Source of the DNA: an uncultured Neomegalonema sp.
Lineage (GTDB): Bacteria; Pseudomonadota; Alphaproteobacteria; Rhodobacterales; Rhodobacteraceae
Length of the DNA stretch: 64,000 nt
Assembly: GCA_937928005.1 (NCBI GenBank)
Contig: CALFVD010000001.1
Coordinates: forward strand, 18,228-82,227
Reading direction: 5' to 3'
Part shown: piece after piece, positions 25,326-34,876 of the stretch
Layout of the letters: every line of letters begins with the position of its first letter
Position numbering within the stretch: position 1 is the stretch's first letter
Notes under the pieces: generated by a model
Seen by the model: the letters and a program-made list of their open reading frames with translations, nothing else
Told to the model about the DNA's origin: nothing
Database searches by the model: none
Program-made: the position numbers and the translations under genes

Positions 25326-27409
25326 CGATCACGACTATCCGCCCTGACTTCGTCGATCAGATGATGGGCGCGCCCTGGATCGAGCTGGAATGGCGCAAGG
25401 GCCTTCGCGCAAAGGTGGAGGCTTACAGGGCACCGCCTTCCCGTGGTGAGGATGGGCCGGTCCGGCGTGGAGGAGGGCGGTTCGCGTCGCGCCTCAGCGA
25501 CGCGCAACGGGTCAAGAACGCGGTGCGGGCGCCGCAGGCCGTGGTGAAGATAATCCGCAAGGGCGGTGTGGCGGATCGGGGCGGGCTGAACGCACAGCTC
25601 GATTACCTGTCCCGGAACGGCAAGGAGCCGGTGCACGGCTACGATCCGGACGGCACCGAGGATCTGATGACGGGCCGTGAACAGATGCGGGAGCTGACAC
25701 GGGACTGGGCGGACGAGTGGCAGCGGGCCGCCGAACGCGACGGCAGGGCAGGGCGGACGAACAACAAGACCTTCCATCTGCTCGTCAGCTTTCCGCACGG
25801 CACGGACGTCGAAAAAGCCCGCCTTGCCGCTGACAGCTTTGCCGACACGTTCCTGCATTCCGGGAACCACGGAGATCGCTGGCGCAACGTGCGGGCTTTC
25901 CACACCGACCGCGATCATCCGCATATGCATATTGTCATCGACCGACGGGGCGAAAGCGGGCGGCTGATGCAGATCCATCCCGCAGCGGAGATCAATCCGA
26001 CGCTGTTGCGGGAGTTGCAGGTCAATGCCGCTGCCGAACACGGTCTGCTGCTGAACGACACGCCTCGTGTCAGCCGGGGTCTGACATCCGTGCCGCGAAC
26101 GACCGAGGAATGGCGTCTGGCATGGCGGAAGAGCCCTGAGCGGGGTCGATCGGAATACCGGCAGGCCTATGCCGGATTGGCGGAGGGATTCGCACGGGAT
26201 GCGACCGAGCGCGAGGCACGGGAGAGCCTTGATCTGGCGAAGCGGCTGGAGCGGGGACCGGAGAGTTTACGGAAGTTCAGTGCGCCGGCGCGGGAGGCCG
26301 GCCTGCATCTTCTCGAAGGAAGGACATTGACGATGGATGACATGGGTGGAACGACGGCGCAGACCTTCACGGTCGAGGATGTCCGGGCAATGGACGAGGA
26401 GAGTCTGCGGGTGCAGGCAATCCGGACGGTGCGCGATCTTGACGAGCTGACGCCGCACATCGAGAACGAGACCGAGCGCGCTCGCGCGGAGCTCATCCGG
26501 GATCGCATCAAGGCCGAGTTCGCGCCGATGGTGCCGGAATTCGAGCGTGAGGGCGATATTCCCGAGCGCGATGATGATTTGAACTCCGTCGTTGAATCCA
26601 GCCGGACGATGGAAACCGCTCTCGAAGCACGGCGGCAGCAATCCCCGGAGGTGGAAGGATCGGGCTGGGATCAAGGTGAACGCGGGATCGAGAACGATAG
26701 GATGGCGACGGCGGTAGAAAGAACGCGCGAAGCCGACCCGCAGGAAACGCTCGACGCAGCCGATGGAAGGGTTCGCGCCGCCTACGAAGCGCGCGGCATG
26801 AATGCCGATCGCGCACTCGCCCGGATAAAGGGCGGCATGGAAGCCGAGCCCGAGACGCTGGAATACTGGAACGATCAGGAAGTCCGAGAGCGCATGCGGC
26901 ATGGCGATGTGCCCCGCGCGGTTGCCGAGCGCGAGATCGCGGAGCTTCATCGATATGCTGCAGGTACCTATATGGCCGCTGCCCGTGCTATCGATCTCGA
27001 TCATTCGCTCGACTCGCCGGATGTCGATGCGCCTCAGGACGCCCTGAAGTTTCGTCAGACACGCGAGCCGGAGCGGGAGGTCGAGAACGTCGAGATCGAA
27101 CGCGCCATGGGCGAAGCGGCTCACGCTCAGGAGCGCGAAGCGCGGAGCGGGCTCGAAGACGCTGCGCTGGCCGAGACCATCCCGAGCAAAACCGAAGAGC
27201 AGCCTGAGCCCGAAAAAGGGATTTCCTCTGTTCAGGAAGAAACCGACCCGAACCGGTTACCGACGCGAACACCGCTTCCGGAAGAGGATACGCGGAGCGA
27301 TCTACAGCGCAGTCTTGACGATGAACGCCAGCGGCTGGCTCAGGAACGCCGGGAACGCCCGGAACGGGAGCATGCGCCGTCCCGTAGTCTCGACTTCGAT
27401 TTCGATTGA
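25322..27409 (+). CDS. MOBP-family relaxase (VirD2/TraI-like)
   Basis: 695 residues starting inside the mobC stop (ATGA). Motif I with the probable catalytic Tyr95 is in NAQLDYLSRNGK, and motif III is H194-TDRD-H199-P-H201-M-H203, the HxDxxHxHxH metal-binding signature. The relaxase nicks oriT, stays bound to the 5' end and pilots the strand. The region after about residue 300 is highly charged and repetitive in E/R, and ends in an acidic SLDFDFD tail that may be a secretion signal. The longer frame starting at 24911 is an overlap shadow of mobC. Confidence 0.9.
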   Translation: MTITTIRPDFVDQMMGAPWIELEWRKGLRAKVEAYRAPPSRGEDGPVRRGGGRFASRLSDAQRVKNAVRAPQAVVKIIRKGGVADRGGLNAQLDYLSRNGKEPVHGYDPDGTEDLMTGREQMRELTRDWADEWQRAAERDGRAGRTNNKTFHLLVSFPHGTDVEKARLAADSFADTFLHSGNHGDRWRNVRAFHTDRDHPHMHIVIDRRGESGRLMQIHPAAEINPTLLRELQVNAAAEHGLLLNDTPRVSRGLTSVPRTTEEWRLAWRKSPERGRSEYRQAYAGLAEGFARDATEREARESLDLAKRLERGPESLRKFSAPAREAGLHLLEGRTLTMDDMGGTTAQTFTVEDVRAMDEESLRVQAIRTVRDLDELTPHIENETERARAELIRDRIKAEFAPMVPEFEREGDIPERDDDLNSVVESSRTMETALEARRQQSPEVEGSGWDQGERGIENDRMATAVERTREADPQETLDAADGRVRAAYEARGMNADRALARIKGGMEAEPETLEYWNDQEVRERMRHGDVPRAVAEREIAELHRYAAGTYMAAARAIDLDHSLDSPDVDAPQDALKFRQTREPEREVENVEIERAMGEAAHAQEREARSGLEDAALAETIPSKTEEQPEPEKGISSVQEETDPNRLPTRTPLPEEDTRSDLQRSLDDERQRLAQERRERPEREHAPSRSLDFDFD

Positions 27410-27421
27410 TGGAGGCGGGTC

Positions 27422-29311
27422 ATGGATATTCGCGCAAATACCGTCCTGCTGCTGGGACTGGCACTCCTGACCGGTATCGCAGCGGCGGCCACGACCTATA
27501 GCGGTTGGCTATTTCACGCTTTCGAACGGCCCTTGGGCGATATCACGCCCTGGAGTTTCCTTGCCCTTCCGAAAGCATCGGAAGCAAGCCGTCCCGGAGC
27601 CTACGTGGAAGCTCTTCAGATTGCTGGCGTCGTCGGGACCGCGATCACCGGAGCGATGGCCTACCTTGCGCTCAGGGCACCGAAAGAGAATGTCCATGGT
27701 GATGCAAGATGGGCGACCCGATCGGAGATCGGTCGAGCCGGATTGATCGAGGACGAGGGCGTCATACTCGGCACGCTTCCAACCCTCTTCGGCAAGGGGC
27801 CATACCTCAGAACGACACGTCAGGATTACAGCAACATGCTGGTGGTCGCACCGCCGGGAAGCGGCAAGACAACCGGTCTGGCCGCGCCGACCCTGCTGAC
27901 CTATGCCGGGTCGGTGATCGTTCTGGACGTCAAGGGCGAACTCTTCGATCTGGCCGCGAGGCAGCGCGAAAAGATGGGCGACCGGGTTTTCAGGTTCTCG
28001 CCCTATGCCGATGATGGAAAGAGCCATCGCTATAATCCCCTCGCCATCATCGCCGAAATGCAGGATCCGGAGGAGCAGTTCACGGAACTGCGCCGGATCG
28101 CTTCCTACCTTCTTGTCCCGAAGGGCAAGTCGGATGCGCCCTTCATCAGCGGCGCGCGAGAACTCTTCTACGCGGTCGCTTCTGTCGTGGTGCAGTCGAA
28201 CACGCCGACGATCGGAGAAGTCTTCAGGGTGCTTGCCCCCGGCACGGGTGAGAGCGATACCGATAGCGAGAGCAGCAATATGGCCGAAACCTTCCGCCTG
28301 CTGGCCAAAAGGGCTCCCCTGGGTTCGGCCAAGACGATCCTGAACCAGTTCGCAGCCTATGAGCCGAAGCAGGTTTCGGTCTTCCTGAGTGTTCTTAAAT
28401 CGGCAGGTCTCGACGCCTGGGCGGATCCTGCCATCGACCGGGCAACCTCCGAGAACGACATTCCGTTCGACGACCTGCGCCGAACGCCGACATCGATCTT
28501 CTTCTGTGTTCGCTCGAACGATCTCGAAGTCATTGCGCCGCTCGTAAGATTGTTCTTCCAGCATGCCGTCGCCACGCTTCAGCGGCGTGAGCCGGAAAAG
28601 GACGAACCTTTCCCGGTGCTCTTCCTCATGGACGAATTCTACCAGCTCGGGCGAATGGATACCGTTCTTCGGGCGACCACGACGTTGCGTTCCTATGGTG
28701 GGCGCATGATGATGATCGTTCAGGGCATTCCGTGGCTCGAAGAAGCTTACGACAAGGCAACTATCGAAGGTCTTCTCGGTGTGTGCCAGATACAGGTGTT
28801 CATGTCCGTGAACGACCAGCGGACGAGAAAGCTGCTTTCCGAGACCCTCGGCAATCGGGAAGTCGAGACGGAATCCACAAATATCAGCCGGGCATCGAAC
28901 CGCATGGGGTACAATCGCAGCACGTCCACCCAGACCCGCGCCCGGCGGCTGATCTCCGAGGACGAAATTGGCCGCATGGGCGATCAGACGATCTTCGTGT
29001 TCGCCCAGAACTGTCGGCCCATCAAGGCGCGCAAGGCATTCTACCCGAAAGACCGGACAATGAGGCAGATTCTCCGCAAGACAAGGGATCGCGCGAACAT
29101 CAAGGTTCCGCTTCTGCGTGACGTGAAAATGCCGGAGGCGTTCATGGAGCGCGATCCGGAAATTATCGACATTCGTGAAGCCGAGGATCGACGTGACGCT
29201 GCACTGGAAGAGGCAGCCAAGCCGCGCCGCACACCGCGTGGTGAGACGGCGCTGGCCGAAGGGATGAATACCGTCAGGCAAGTTCGTGCAAGAATGGGGA
29301 TGGCAGGGTAG
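27422..29311 (+). CDS. Type IV coupling protein (TraG/VirD4)
   Basis: 629 residues. Two N-terminal membrane helices (about 7-28 and 64-84) are followed by Walker A APPGSGKT at 143-150, the segment SVIVLDVKGELFDLAAR, and Walker B VLFLMDEFYQLGRM near 400. This ATPase brings the relaxase-DNA complex to the secretion channel and pumps DNA. It starts 12 nt after the relaxase gene, in one transfer operon with mobC and the relaxase. Confidence 0.92.
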   Translation: MDIRANTVLLLGLALLTGIAAAATTYSGWLFHAFERPLGDITPWSFLALPKASEASRPGAYVEALQIAGVVGTAITGAMAYLALRAPKENVHGDARWATRSEIGRAGLIEDEGVILGTLPTLFGKGPYLRTTRQDYSNMLVVAPPGSGKTTGLAAPTLLTYAGSVIVLDVKGELFDLAARQREKMGDRVFRFSPYADDGKSHRYNPLAIIAEMQDPEEQFTELRRIASYLLVPKGKSDAPFISGARELFYAVASVVVQSNTPTIGEVFRVLAPGTGESDTDSESSNMAETFRLLAKRAPLGSAKTILNQFAAYEPKQVSVFLSVLKSAGLDAWADPAIDRATSENDIPFDDLRRTPTSIFFCVRSNDLEVIAPLVRLFFQHAVATLQRREPEKDEPFPVLFLMDEFYQLGRMDTVLRATTTLRSYGGRMMMIVQGIPWLEEAYDKATIEGLLGVCQIQVFMSVNDQRTRKLLSETLGNREVETESTNISRASNRMGYNRSTSTQTRARRLISEDEIGRMGDQTIFVFAQNCRPIKARKAFYPKDRTMRQILRKTRDRANIKVPLLRDVKMPEAFMERDPEIIDIREAEDRRDAALEEAAKPRRTPRGETALAEGMNTVRQVRARMGMAG

Positions 29312-29415
29312 CGCGACAGACACCGGTGGATGGCGGGTGATAAAGGTTCTGTAATATCACAGTGTGGCGTGAGTACAGTTTTTGCAATATCAAAGCATTG
29401 CATAATGCGAGAGTG

Positions 29416-29435
29416 TGCCATATTTAAATGTGGCA
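29416..29435. promoter_or_regulatory. Palindromic operator before the mobile mystery pair
   Basis: TGCCA at 29416-29420 and TGGCA at 29431-29435 flank TATTTAAATG, which has a TTTAAA centre. It lies 36 nt before the HTH gene, a usual place for autoregulation by an antitoxin. Confidence 0.45.
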
Positions 29436-29470
29436 TATATTCTTGATGTGCGAAGCTACAGGATGGCAGA

Positions 29471-29932
29471 ATGTCCGTTTCCCGCGCAAGGCAGCGACAG
29501 GCTGGAGAAAAGATCGACCGAGCCGGTCAGGTATCGAAGACCCTTACCAAACCGCTCGGGGGCTGGATCGTCGCCTTCCAGGAAGCCATTGGCATGAACG
29601 GTCCTACGCTTGCCGAACGGCTGGGCATCTCCCGCAACAGTGTCTACAGCGCGATCGAGAACGAACAGGCCAGAACTATCTCCCTCAAACAGCTCGACAA
29701 GATTGCCGAGGCCATGGGTGGCAGGCTCGTGTATGCAATCGTTCCGCAGGAAGGTGCTGTCGAAGAGATCGTCATGGCACAGGCCCGCAAGAAGGCAAGA
29801 CGCATAGTCCAGCGCACTCGCGCGCATATGGCTCTGGAAGAACAGACGGAAGGTCTGCGCAGCGAAGAGGCGATGATCGAGGAATTGGCGAGCGAGATCC
29901 AGCGCGAGATGCCGAAGGACCTGTGGAGGTGA
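29471..29932 (+). CDS. Mobile mystery protein A (HTH antitoxin-like)
   Basis: 153 residues. Residues 40-75 (GMNGPTLAERLGISRNSVYSAIENEQARTISLKQLDKIAEAMGGRLVYAIVP) form a clear Xre-type helix-turn-helix followed by the strand typical of mobile mystery protein A. The pair A/B behaves as a toxin-antitoxin-like module on mobile elements. The downstream Fic gene starts in its stop codon (GTGA). A palindrome upstream suggests self-repression. Confidence 0.8.
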   Translation: MSVSRARQRQAGEKIDRAGQVSKTLTKPLGGWIVAFQEAIGMNGPTLAERLGISRNSVYSAIENEQARTISLKQLDKIAEAMGGRLVYAIVPQEGAVEEIVMAQARKKARRIVQRTRAHMALEEQTEGLRSEEAMIEELASEIQREMPKDLWR

Positions 29933-30534
29933 CCCTCGACCTGCACGAGCCAACTGGTGCGACGCCGCTCACGCCCGACGAACTGCTCGGTCTCAAGGCT
30001 CGGCATCTAGACACGCGAGGCGAGTTGAACGAGCTCGAGGGTGAGAACATCATCGAAGGGCTAACCTGGCTGGATCGACGACCCCGTTCCTTCGATGTGC
30101 TGACAGACGATGCCGCGCGCGAAATTCATAAACGCCTGTTCGGTCAGGTATGGGCCTGGGCAGGTGTCTACCGATTGACGGAAAAGAACATCGGCGTACC
30201 TGTGTGGCACATCACGACAGAGACGCGCATCTGCCTTGACGATGCCCGGTACTGGCGCGATAACGCCACCTTCGATCCACTGGAGGCAATCGCGCGTTTC
30301 CATCACAAGCTGGTCTGGGTTCATCCGTTTGCCAATGGGAATGGACGGTGGGCACGGATCATGGCGGATGCATATCTCGCTACACTTGATCCGGACATAT
30401 TCCTCGATTGGTCGGGCGGCGGGACACTTGCCGCTGACAGCGACCATCGGACCCGATACATTGCCGCGCTGAAGGCAGCAGACGGGTACGACCTCGAACC
30501 CTTGATAGCATTCGTAAGAGCAATCGTCCGGTAG
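29929..30534 (+). CDS. Mobile mystery protein B (Fic-domain protein)
   Basis: 201 residues from a GTG overlapping the stop of protein A; a GTG 6 nt upstream is also possible. The Fic core HPFANGNGRWAR spans residues 132-143, with the catalytic His and phosphate-binding loop intact. The N-terminal GATPLTPDELLGLKARHLDTRGELNELE is typical of mobile mystery protein B. Fic proteins usually transfer AMP to target proteins. It converges with the virB operon with a gap of 12 nt. Confidence 0.85.
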   Translation: MTLDLHEPTGATPLTPDELLGLKARHLDTRGELNELEGENIIEGLTWLDRRPRSFDVLTDDAAREIHKRLFGQVWAWAGVYRLTEKNIGVPVWHITTETRICLDDARYWRDNATFDPLEAIARFHHKLVWVHPFANGNGRWARIMADAYLATLDPDIFLDWSGGGTLAADSDHRTRYIAALKAADGYDLEPLIAFVRAIVR

Positions 30535-30546
30535 TGCCGTCGAGCG

Positions 30547-31527
30547 CTACCGTAACACCATGACTTCCGACACCGTCCGGACCCCATTCTGACGACCGAG
30601 TTGCACGACGACATCGATCACCGACCGCGCGTAGTCGATGATCTCGGCCTTCGCGAGGCCGAGATTCGCGCGCATGGCCATTAGCGCGAGGCGATCGAAG
30701 GCCGCATCCGGGGTATTGGCGTGGATGGTGGTGAGAGCACCGGGATGACCGGTATTGATCGCCTCGAGAAAAGCCCAGCTTTCCACACCGCGCAATTCGC
30801 CGAGGATGATACGGTCGGGCCGCAATCGCAGGCTGGCTTCAAGCAATGCATTGGCCGTATTCGGTCCCTTTATGGACGTTCGCATGGCGACAGTGTTGGC
30901 ATGCTTGGGATGCAGTTCCAGCCCATCTTCGATGGTAACGATCCGATCCATCGGGTCCGCTTCGTTCAACAGGGCTCGGGCGACGGTCGTCTTGCCCGTC
31001 GAGGTGCCGCCAGAAATCAGAATGTTCCAGCGGGCTTTCACGGCAGCGCGTAGGGCTTCGTCAATATGGCCTGCGTCGAACCGAGCAGCGATTTCATCCG
31101 TTTCTTCCGGATCACCAGCGGCAAGTCGGCGTGTTCCGCAAAATGCTCCCCTCGCCTTGAGATCGGCGAGTGAAAGGTCACGAATGACGTTGTGCCGGAG
31201 CGAGATCGCATAGCTGCCCTCGACCACCGGCGGGGCAATCACCTGTACGCGCCAGTTCTCCTCCCTGCGAACGAAGCTCGTCGATACCATCGGGTGCTCC
31301 GCACTGAGGCTCGACTGCCCGCATAACTGCATTGCGAGAAGCCGCGCCGCGTCGGGTGAAAGCGCATGGTCGGTCGTGGACATCACGGCATCGCCTGCGC
31401 GCTCGACCCAGACCCGCCCGTCGGGATTGAGCACGATCTCGATGACCTCTTGCTCATCGACGAGTGCGCGGAGAGGACCGAGCGCCCGCTCGAAATAGCT
31501 CGGTGCGGGCGCTAGGGCTGGCGTCAC
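30547..31527 (-). CDS. virB11: VirB11 secretion ATPase
   Basis: 326 residues from a GTG overlapping the virB10 stop (GTGA). Walker A is GGTSTGKT at 173-180, with RIVTIEDGLEL, RPDRIILGELRG (Walker B) and TIHANTP (His box) following, the standard motor-ATPase signature. It forms a hexamer at the inner face of the type IV channel. It is the last gene of the virB operon. Confidence 0.92.
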   Translation of the reverse strand: MTPALAPAPSYFERALGPLRALVDEQEVIEIVLNPDGRVWVERAGDAVMSTTDHALSPDAARLLAMQLCGQSSLSAEHPMVSTSFVRREENWRVQVIAPPVVEGSYAISLRHNVIRDLSLADLKARGAFCGTRRLAAGDPEETDEIAARFDAGHIDEALRAAVKARWNILISGGTSTGKTTVARALLNEADPMDRIVTIEDGLELHPKHANTVAMRTSIKGPNTANALLEASLRLRPDRIILGELRGVESWAFLEAINTGHPGALTTIHANTPDAAFDRLALMAMRANLGLAKAEIIDYARSVIDVVVQLGRQNGVRTVSEVMVLR

Positions 31528-33386
31528 AGGTAGAGGTCTCGCTGGACGAACACCTGGATGGGCGTTCCCTGATCGACATGGATCGTCGGCGGAATGGAGA
31601 GATAATCGTCCAGCGTCGACGTGACCGCGTCGGTGACGGCCTCGTTCCCGGCACTCAGCCCGTCATTCACCGCCGCCGCCTCGTTCACCAGCCGGGTCGA
31701 TCCGGCGGAGGAGAGACCGAGGGCAACGGAGGTGAGCAGCGCCGCCTCGAACTTCTCCGAGAAATGCGCGTCCACGAAACCGCCTACGCCGCCGCGTCCA
31801 AGCGCGTCTGTCCCGGTCGAACCCAGCATCAGCGAGCGATGATCGGGTGTGATCGCACGGGTCCAGACCATGAGAAGGCGGGTATCCCCAACGCCGAGGC
31901 CGGAGCGGTATTGTCCGATCAACCGCGTCCCCTTTGGCATGAGGATGCGCGAGGCATCGGCGGACCAGACATCGTCGGTCACGACGGCCCGGACACCGCC
32001 CGGAAGGTCAGAGTTGATCGCGGTCTCCAGCACACCGGGGATGAAGGTACCCTGCGGTATCAGGCTCTCGGGATTCGGAAGATCGACCGCCGTCGTGGTC
32101 TCGACGCCATCCTGGAATTTCGTATCGAGGAAGAGTTCATTCTCGGTCTTCCGGTAGCGGGTGGCAGGAGAGAGCGCCGCGACCTGCGCGGGTCCATCAC
32201 CGGAGGACGTCGTGAAGCTGCCATTCCCCGAATTGTCGAGAATGATCCCGGCTGACGCGCGTTCCGCCTTCAAGCGCTGGCGTTCGGTTTCGATGAGGGC
32301 ACGGGCGCGGGCCTGCTCGGCGCGAAGCTGCTCCTGAAGCTGCACCGCCTGCTCGGTGCGTGTCTGTTCCGCCGCGAACCCGGCTTCCAGTGACCGTATC
32401 TCCTTCTGACGCATATGGGCTCTGGCTTCTCGCTGGTCTTCCAGGTCCGCCTCGATCCGTAGCCGGTCGATGGCCCTTGCATGGCCGAGAGCATCGAGTG
32501 TCGCAGCATCCTGCCCGTCATCCGCAAGACTTGCCTGAAGCGTGAGCATCTCTTTTTCGCGCTCATGGGCACGGGCGGCAGCGCCCGCCTCGATCTCTGC
32601 GCTGAGACGCAGCCGCTCCATTTCCCGCGCATGATCGAGGGTATCGTCATTGCCGGCCTCCGGGGTCGCGAGTTGAGCTTCCAGGATCAGGCTCTCGCGC
32701 TCGGCCTCGCGCTGCATGCCGAAGGTCGCGCGTTCTCGCTGGAAGCTTCGGTCCTCCCGTGCCGCTTCGAGGTCGGCCTGGACCTGGAGGAGTTCGATCT
32801 CGCGGAGGTGGGCCATCGCCGCTTCCGATGCGCCGGTATTGCCCAGAGCGTCTGCCGTTGCGATCTGTGCACGGAGTTGCGAGATCTGCATCTCCAGCCC
32901 ATCCCGGTACTGACGCTCTGCGAGGAGTTCCTCCTCCGAACCATCCGAAGCGAGCGCTGCCTGCAGGTCGCCGGTCCGTTTCGACAGTTCCTCGATCCGA
33001 GCGGCAAGGGCAGGGTCCGTTCCGACTTGCGGTGTCTTGGCCAACGTCTCGACCGTGGCTGTCAACGCGCCGATACTGGCGATCATCTGCTGCATCTGGA
33101 GTTCCAGAGTGCTCGGACCTGCTGCAGGAACCTCGTCGAAGTTCTGGAACATCTGCTTTCTGGCCGGGGCGGCGGCGGTGTCATCCACCGTGCGCGGAAC
33201 TTCGAAGCCGGGCTGCTCCTGCGATTCTGCCGTGCCGGGACGCATGAAATGGAAGCCGCCGCCGATGACCAGAAGGATGACGCCGGCAAGCTGGCCGACG
33301 GAGAAACGTCTTTGCCTGCCGGAGTTCTTCAGGGCTTCGGCGCGATCGGCGTGCGGGTTCCTAGGATTTGTCTTCGTGGCGATCAT
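31524..33386 (-). CDS. virB10: VirB10 with unusually long coiled-coil periplasmic region
   Basis: 620 residues from the ATG at 33386, 6 nt after GGAGG; another ATG is one codon upstream. One membrane helix (about 28-46) is followed by a Pro-rich stretch, then about 270 residues (roughly 100-375) of Glu/Arg/Ala-rich coiled coil with repeated REKEM/REARAH-type units, and a C-terminal TrbI/VirB10 beta-barrel domain from about 418 (LIPQGTFIPGVLETAI, MPKGTRLIGQY). Usual VirB10 is near 400 residues, so the coiled coil adds about half again. VirB10 spans both membranes and senses ATPase activity. Confidence 0.88.
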   Translation of the reverse strand: MIATKTNPRNPHADRAEALKNSGRQRRFSVGQLAGVILLVIGGGFHFMRPGTAESQEQPGFEVPRTVDDTAAAPARKQMFQNFDEVPAAGPSTLELQMQQMIASIGALTATVETLAKTPQVGTDPALAARIEELSKRTGDLQAALASDGSEEELLAERQYRDGLEMQISQLRAQIATADALGNTGASEAAMAHLREIELLQVQADLEAAREDRSFQRERATFGMQREAERESLILEAQLATPEAGNDDTLDHAREMERLRLSAEIEAGAAARAHEREKEMLTLQASLADDGQDAATLDALGHARAIDRLRIEADLEDQREARAHMRQKEIRSLEAGFAAEQTRTEQAVQLQEQLRAEQARARALIETERQRLKAERASAGIILDNSGNGSFTTSSGDGPAQVAALSPATRYRKTENELFLDTKFQDGVETTTAVDLPNPESLIPQGTFIPGVLETAINSDLPGGVRAVVTDDVWSADASRILMPKGTRLIGQYRSGLGVGDTRLLMVWTRAITPDHRSLMLGSTGTDALGRGGVGGFVDAHFSEKFEAALLTSVALGLSSAGSTRLVNEAAAVNDGLSAGNEAVTDAVTSTLDDYLSIPPTIHVDQGTPIQVFVQRDLYL

Positions 33387-34194
33387 CATGTGCCTCCATG
33401 AATGAGAAGATGCCGATGTCACTGCGCTTCAAGAGCGCGTCGTTATAGATGCAGACCACCACGCCATCCCGACCGCGCAGTGTGAACCGGGGCCTGACCG
33501 TGTGGACGACCAGTGTGCCGTCCGGCAGGACAGAGGTGTTCACGCTCGCCTCGGAACGATCCTCGCCCACGGCGAAGACCGCCGGAACGGGCGACAGGGG
33601 TTTGAACCGCAGGTAGGTCTTCTGCCCGTCGTCGAACATCATGTCCGGGGTCATCAGGTCATCGCCGTCGGCACGATAGGTGAAGTTCAGATCGCGTCCG
33701 TTCGCCTGGGCCACCGCGACCACGCCCGCCGCGTCATCGGCCTTCACGACATCCTTCGCCGTATCGGGGGGCGGGGCAGGGTAGTGGAATCTGTAGAGGT
33801 AGGTCGTATCGATACCGAGCGTGGCATGGCCCGCATCGATATCGAACACATAGAGCCGCATTCCATCCCGTCCGCGCGTGGTGACGATCATGTTTGTCGG
33901 GACCCGGCGTTCCTCTTCGAGCGGAACGATGGAGAGCAGGTCGCCGCGTTTCAGGGGTTCGATCTTGTAGGACACGCCGTCCCCGACCTGCACGCTCTCG
34001 ATATGCTCGTCCTTTTCGAAGCGGATCGAGGTCACGAACCCGAAATGTACCCCGATCCGGTAAACCTCGTCTTCCTCGTAGGTGAAGTATTTCACGCGGC
34101 CATCGTGATAGCTGCTTTCCCCAACATCGAGGGCATGGGCAGCGGGTGCTGCGACCATCATGGCGAGCACCAGAACCAGATTCCTGAACATCAT
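33361..34194 (-). CDS. virB9: VirB9 outer-membrane channel protein
   Basis: 277 residues; the signal peptide ends near residue 22 (AAPAAHA). The N-terminal domain (DGRVKYFTYEEDEVYRIGVHFGFVTSIRFEK) and C-terminal domain (YRADGDDLMTPDMMFDDGQKTYLRF) match VirB9. It forms the outer-membrane core with VirB7 and VirB10. Its ATG shares bases with the virB8 stop and its end overlaps the virB10 start. Confidence 0.9.
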   Translation of the reverse strand: MMFRNLVLVLAMMVAAPAAHALDVGESSYHDGRVKYFTYEEDEVYRIGVHFGFVTSIRFEKDEHIESVQVGDGVSYKIEPLKRGDLLSIVPLEEERRVPTNMIVTTRGRDGMRLYVFDIDAGHATLGIDTTYLYRFHYPAPPPDTAKDVVKADDAAGVVAVAQANGRDLNFTYRADGDDLMTPDMMFDDGQKTYLRFKPLSPVPAVFAVGEDRSEASVNTSVLPDGTLVVHTVRPRFTLRGRDGVVVCIYNDALLKRSDIGIFSFMEAHDDRHEDKS

Positions 34195-34871
34195 GCGCCT
34201 CTCTCGGCAAAAGTCTCGGCATCGATGCGATAGCGCGTAACCTGAAAACCCAATGGATTGCGCCAGACCGCTTCGAGCACTCGCTCGCCGGCGCGCTCGT
34301 AGATGAAATCCAGCGTGACGACGAATTCGCGGGTGATCGCTGCGCTGCCGTCGCGGATATTCTTGACGAGTCGAATGCTGGCCGTGTCGTGGTCGATGAA
34401 GGAGATCGACCGGATCAGCACCGTTACCTTGCCGTCGTCGCCGTAAACGTTGAACGGATGGCTCCCAGCCTTGGCATCGCCCCAGATATCATAGAGAGAA
34501 TCCGCCGCCTGATCCGTCGATTCCGCGTAGACCGCCTCGATGCGTGGCACGTTATCCGCCGGATCGTAGGTTTCGCGGTCGCGGACGTAGCGAAAGAGGT
34601 AGCTCTGGGTTATCGCCTCGTCGTCATCGAGCGTCACCGTGCCGAGACGCGAGGGCAGTTCGTATTGTCCCGTCTGGCGATCGACGGTGATGACGATGGG
34701 TTCGACCTGATGACGCGACAGCGTGTGGAGGCTGTGCGCCAGCGCGACGAGGGCGATCACGGCGAAGCCGCCTGCGACGATCCATGCCCTTCGGGCCGAG
34801 CGCTGCGCCAACCCGTAGAGATCACGCTCCCAGATATCCCCGCCGTCCAATTTGTTCTTGAGTTCAAACAT
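34191..34871 (-). CDS. virB8: VirB8 inner-membrane assembly protein
   Basis: 226 residues from the ATG at 34871; a TTG at 34880 overlapping virB6 is an alternative. One membrane helix near residues 28-47 (AWIVAGGFAVIALVALAHSL) is followed by a periplasmic NTF2-like domain with YVRDRETYD, SFIDHDTASIRLVKN and RNPLGFQVTRYRID, all typical for VirB8. It nucleates channel assembly. Confidence 0.9.
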   Translation of the reverse strand: MFELKNKLDGGDIWERDLYGLAQRSARRAWIVAGGFAVIALVALAHSLHTLSRHQVEPIVITVDRQTGQYELPSRLGTVTLDDDEAITQSYLFRYVRDRETYDPADNVPRIEAVYAESTDQAADSLYDIWGDAKAGSHPFNVYGDDGKVTVLIRSISFIDHDTASIRLVKNIRDGSAAITREFVVTLDFIYERAGERVLEAVWRNPLGFQVTRYRIDAETFAERGA

Positions 34872-34876
34872 GCTGA

